This document shows, piece after piece, positions 63,511 to 64,000 of a stretch of 64,000 bases of DNA. The stretch's first letter is position 1. Each line of letters opens with the position of its first letter. The notes under the pieces were generated by a model. It saw only the letters and a program-made list of their open reading frames with translations. It was not told the DNA's origin and did no database searches. Both the position numbers and the translations under genes were made by a program. Origin of the DNA: Taklimakanibacter deserti (GTDB lineage Bacteria; Pseudomonadota; Alphaproteobacteria; Rhizobiales; Aestuariivirgaceae); NCBI GenBank assembly GCA_003574785.1, contig QORU01000001.1, positions 566,785 to 630,784 of the forward strand, in the 5' to 3' direction.

Positions 63511-63894
63511 TTATCGGGGCCAGGGTCTAAAATGCTTAGCCAGAGCAACACCTTGACCTTGGTAGTTGGACCTAACGTCCGTGCCGTATGCACGATCGGT
63601 CTTTCCAGTTGCGATTTGACTGTAGCGTAGCCACCCCACAATCTGATTGTGCTCTAGCGTGAAAGATACGCCGTACGATCTTACCTCGAGCACAGCACGG
63701 CTGCCGCCAGCTTTTCCTTCGCTCCATCCAAATCCAGGGTCAAAGAAGCCGGCATAGTGAACCCTAAATTCACCAGAACTTGTATCATAAGGCACCATTT
63801 CGGCGGCTAACTGCCTAGGCACGCCAACCTCCTCGCGAGTCGCGAGAATGTGGAAGTCATCTTTGTCGAGATTTATTCGGCCGTCGATGGTCGC
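63511..63894 (-). pseudogene. dcd: C-terminal remnant of dCTP deaminase
   Basis: The frame open to 63894 encodes about 127 residues matching the C-terminal part of the long rhizobial 2'-deoxycytidine 5'-triphosphate deaminase: LAAEMVPYDTSSGEFRVHYA, GFFDPGFGW, SRAVLEVRSYGVSF and SNYQGQGVALAKHF. The family is about 360 residues, so two thirds are missing. Upstream the frame meets a TAA (63895-63897) and, 10 bp later, the end of an IS5-type element. It is most simply a gene truncated by the insertion, though a functional short form cannot be excluded. Confidence 0.8.
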
Positions 63895-63907
63895 TTAACA
63901 TGCACTA

Positions 63908-64000
63908 GGGCCTGTTTACAATCAGCGGATAGCGAAGAAAGCGGCGACGAGGCTGATGAACCCGGCAAAGCAAGCATCGGTCTTTTCGTAGCGGGTTGCG
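63908..64000. mobile_element. End of an IS5-family (IS427-type) element
   Basis: From GGGCCTGTTTACAATCAG (63908 onward) the sequence reads as the end of an IS5-family element, with the transposase C-terminus just inside. The rest lies beyond the window, so the other end and target duplication cannot be checked. Confidence 0.7.
63922..64000 (-). CDS. IS5-family transposase, C-terminal fragment
   Basis: The last 25 codons are seen: ATRYEKTDACFAGFISLVAA then FFAIR and stop. The RYEKT...FAGFISLVA pattern is the usual C-terminal helix of IS427-group transposases. The gene continues outside the window; whether it is intact is unknown. Confidence 0.75.
   Translation of the reverse strand, partial: ATRYEKTDACFAGFISLVAAFFAIR

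Noticed and set aside
1..64000. CRISPR arrays, tRNA and rRNA genes
   Set aside because: No regular repeat-spacer arrays and no convincing cloverleaf or rRNA segments were found.

Overview
The window is chromosomal DNA from an alphaproteobacterium, most likely of the order Hyphomicrobiales (Rhizobiales). Three things point there: (1) the end of the spc operon plus the alpha operon without rpsD, followed by a DegP/DegQ-type protease and rarA; (2) the backbone genes uvrA, ssb, gyrA, coaD, two cyclophilins, queA and tgt; (3) a direct-repeat GAAC-N7-GAAC SOS box in front of ssb. The DNA is G+C rich and densely coding. No tRNA, rRNA or CRISPR array was seen.

Layout. 1-6.7 kb: rplF(partial)-rplR-rpsE-rpmD-rplO-secY-adk, then a good promoter and rpsM-rpsK-rpoA-rplQ, closed by an intrinsic terminator. 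6.7-12.4 kb: small conserved protein, TPR protein, Lrp-type regulator, DegQ-type protease, two long palindromic repeats and rarA. 12.4-19.6 kb: SDR, a three-gene operon (membrane protein, NmrA-like protein, MFS exporter) and uvrA. 19.6-25.6 kb: accessory block with a DegP-unrelated MFS/AraC pair, a LysR-YkgJ-HisD-like operon with a visible operator, a 47-residue small protein and RidA. 25.6-27.6 kb: an intact IS1595-type element carrying a trypsin-like protease as passenger, inserted next to the SOS promoter of ssb. 28.2-32.1 kb: HigB/HigA-type module, adenylate cyclase with TolB-like and TPR parts, small enzymes. 32.2-42.9 kb: gyrA, methyltransferase, bluB under a cobalamin riboswitch, LysE exporter, coaD, two cyclophilins, queA-tgt, CoxG-like protein. 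42.9-51.5 kb: a polyamine-type ABC operon and a divergent polar amino acid ABC operon ending in an M20 amidohydrolase. 51.8-58.3 kb: LysE exporter, CvrA/NhaP2-type antiporter, TPR-PAN protein, HTH protein, cNMP-binding protein, lipoprotein, HIRAN/TerB-like protein. 58.5-63.1 kb: beta-lactamase-fold hydrolase, a plant-type (SABATH) carboxyl methyltransferase, an NTF2-like protein and an L,D-transpeptidase. 63.5-64.0 kb: the C-terminal remnant of a dCTP deaminase next to the end of an IS5-family element that runs out of the window.

The points most worth a second look are: the protease-carrying IS1595-type element; a family of about 46-49 bp palindromes with a conserved TTRT bulge (three copies), one of which sits inside a peripheral stem of the cobalamin riboswitch; the SABATH methyltransferase/hydrolase cluster; a HisD-like enzyme with two replaced zinc ligands; and a possible leaderless toxin-antitoxin transcript.
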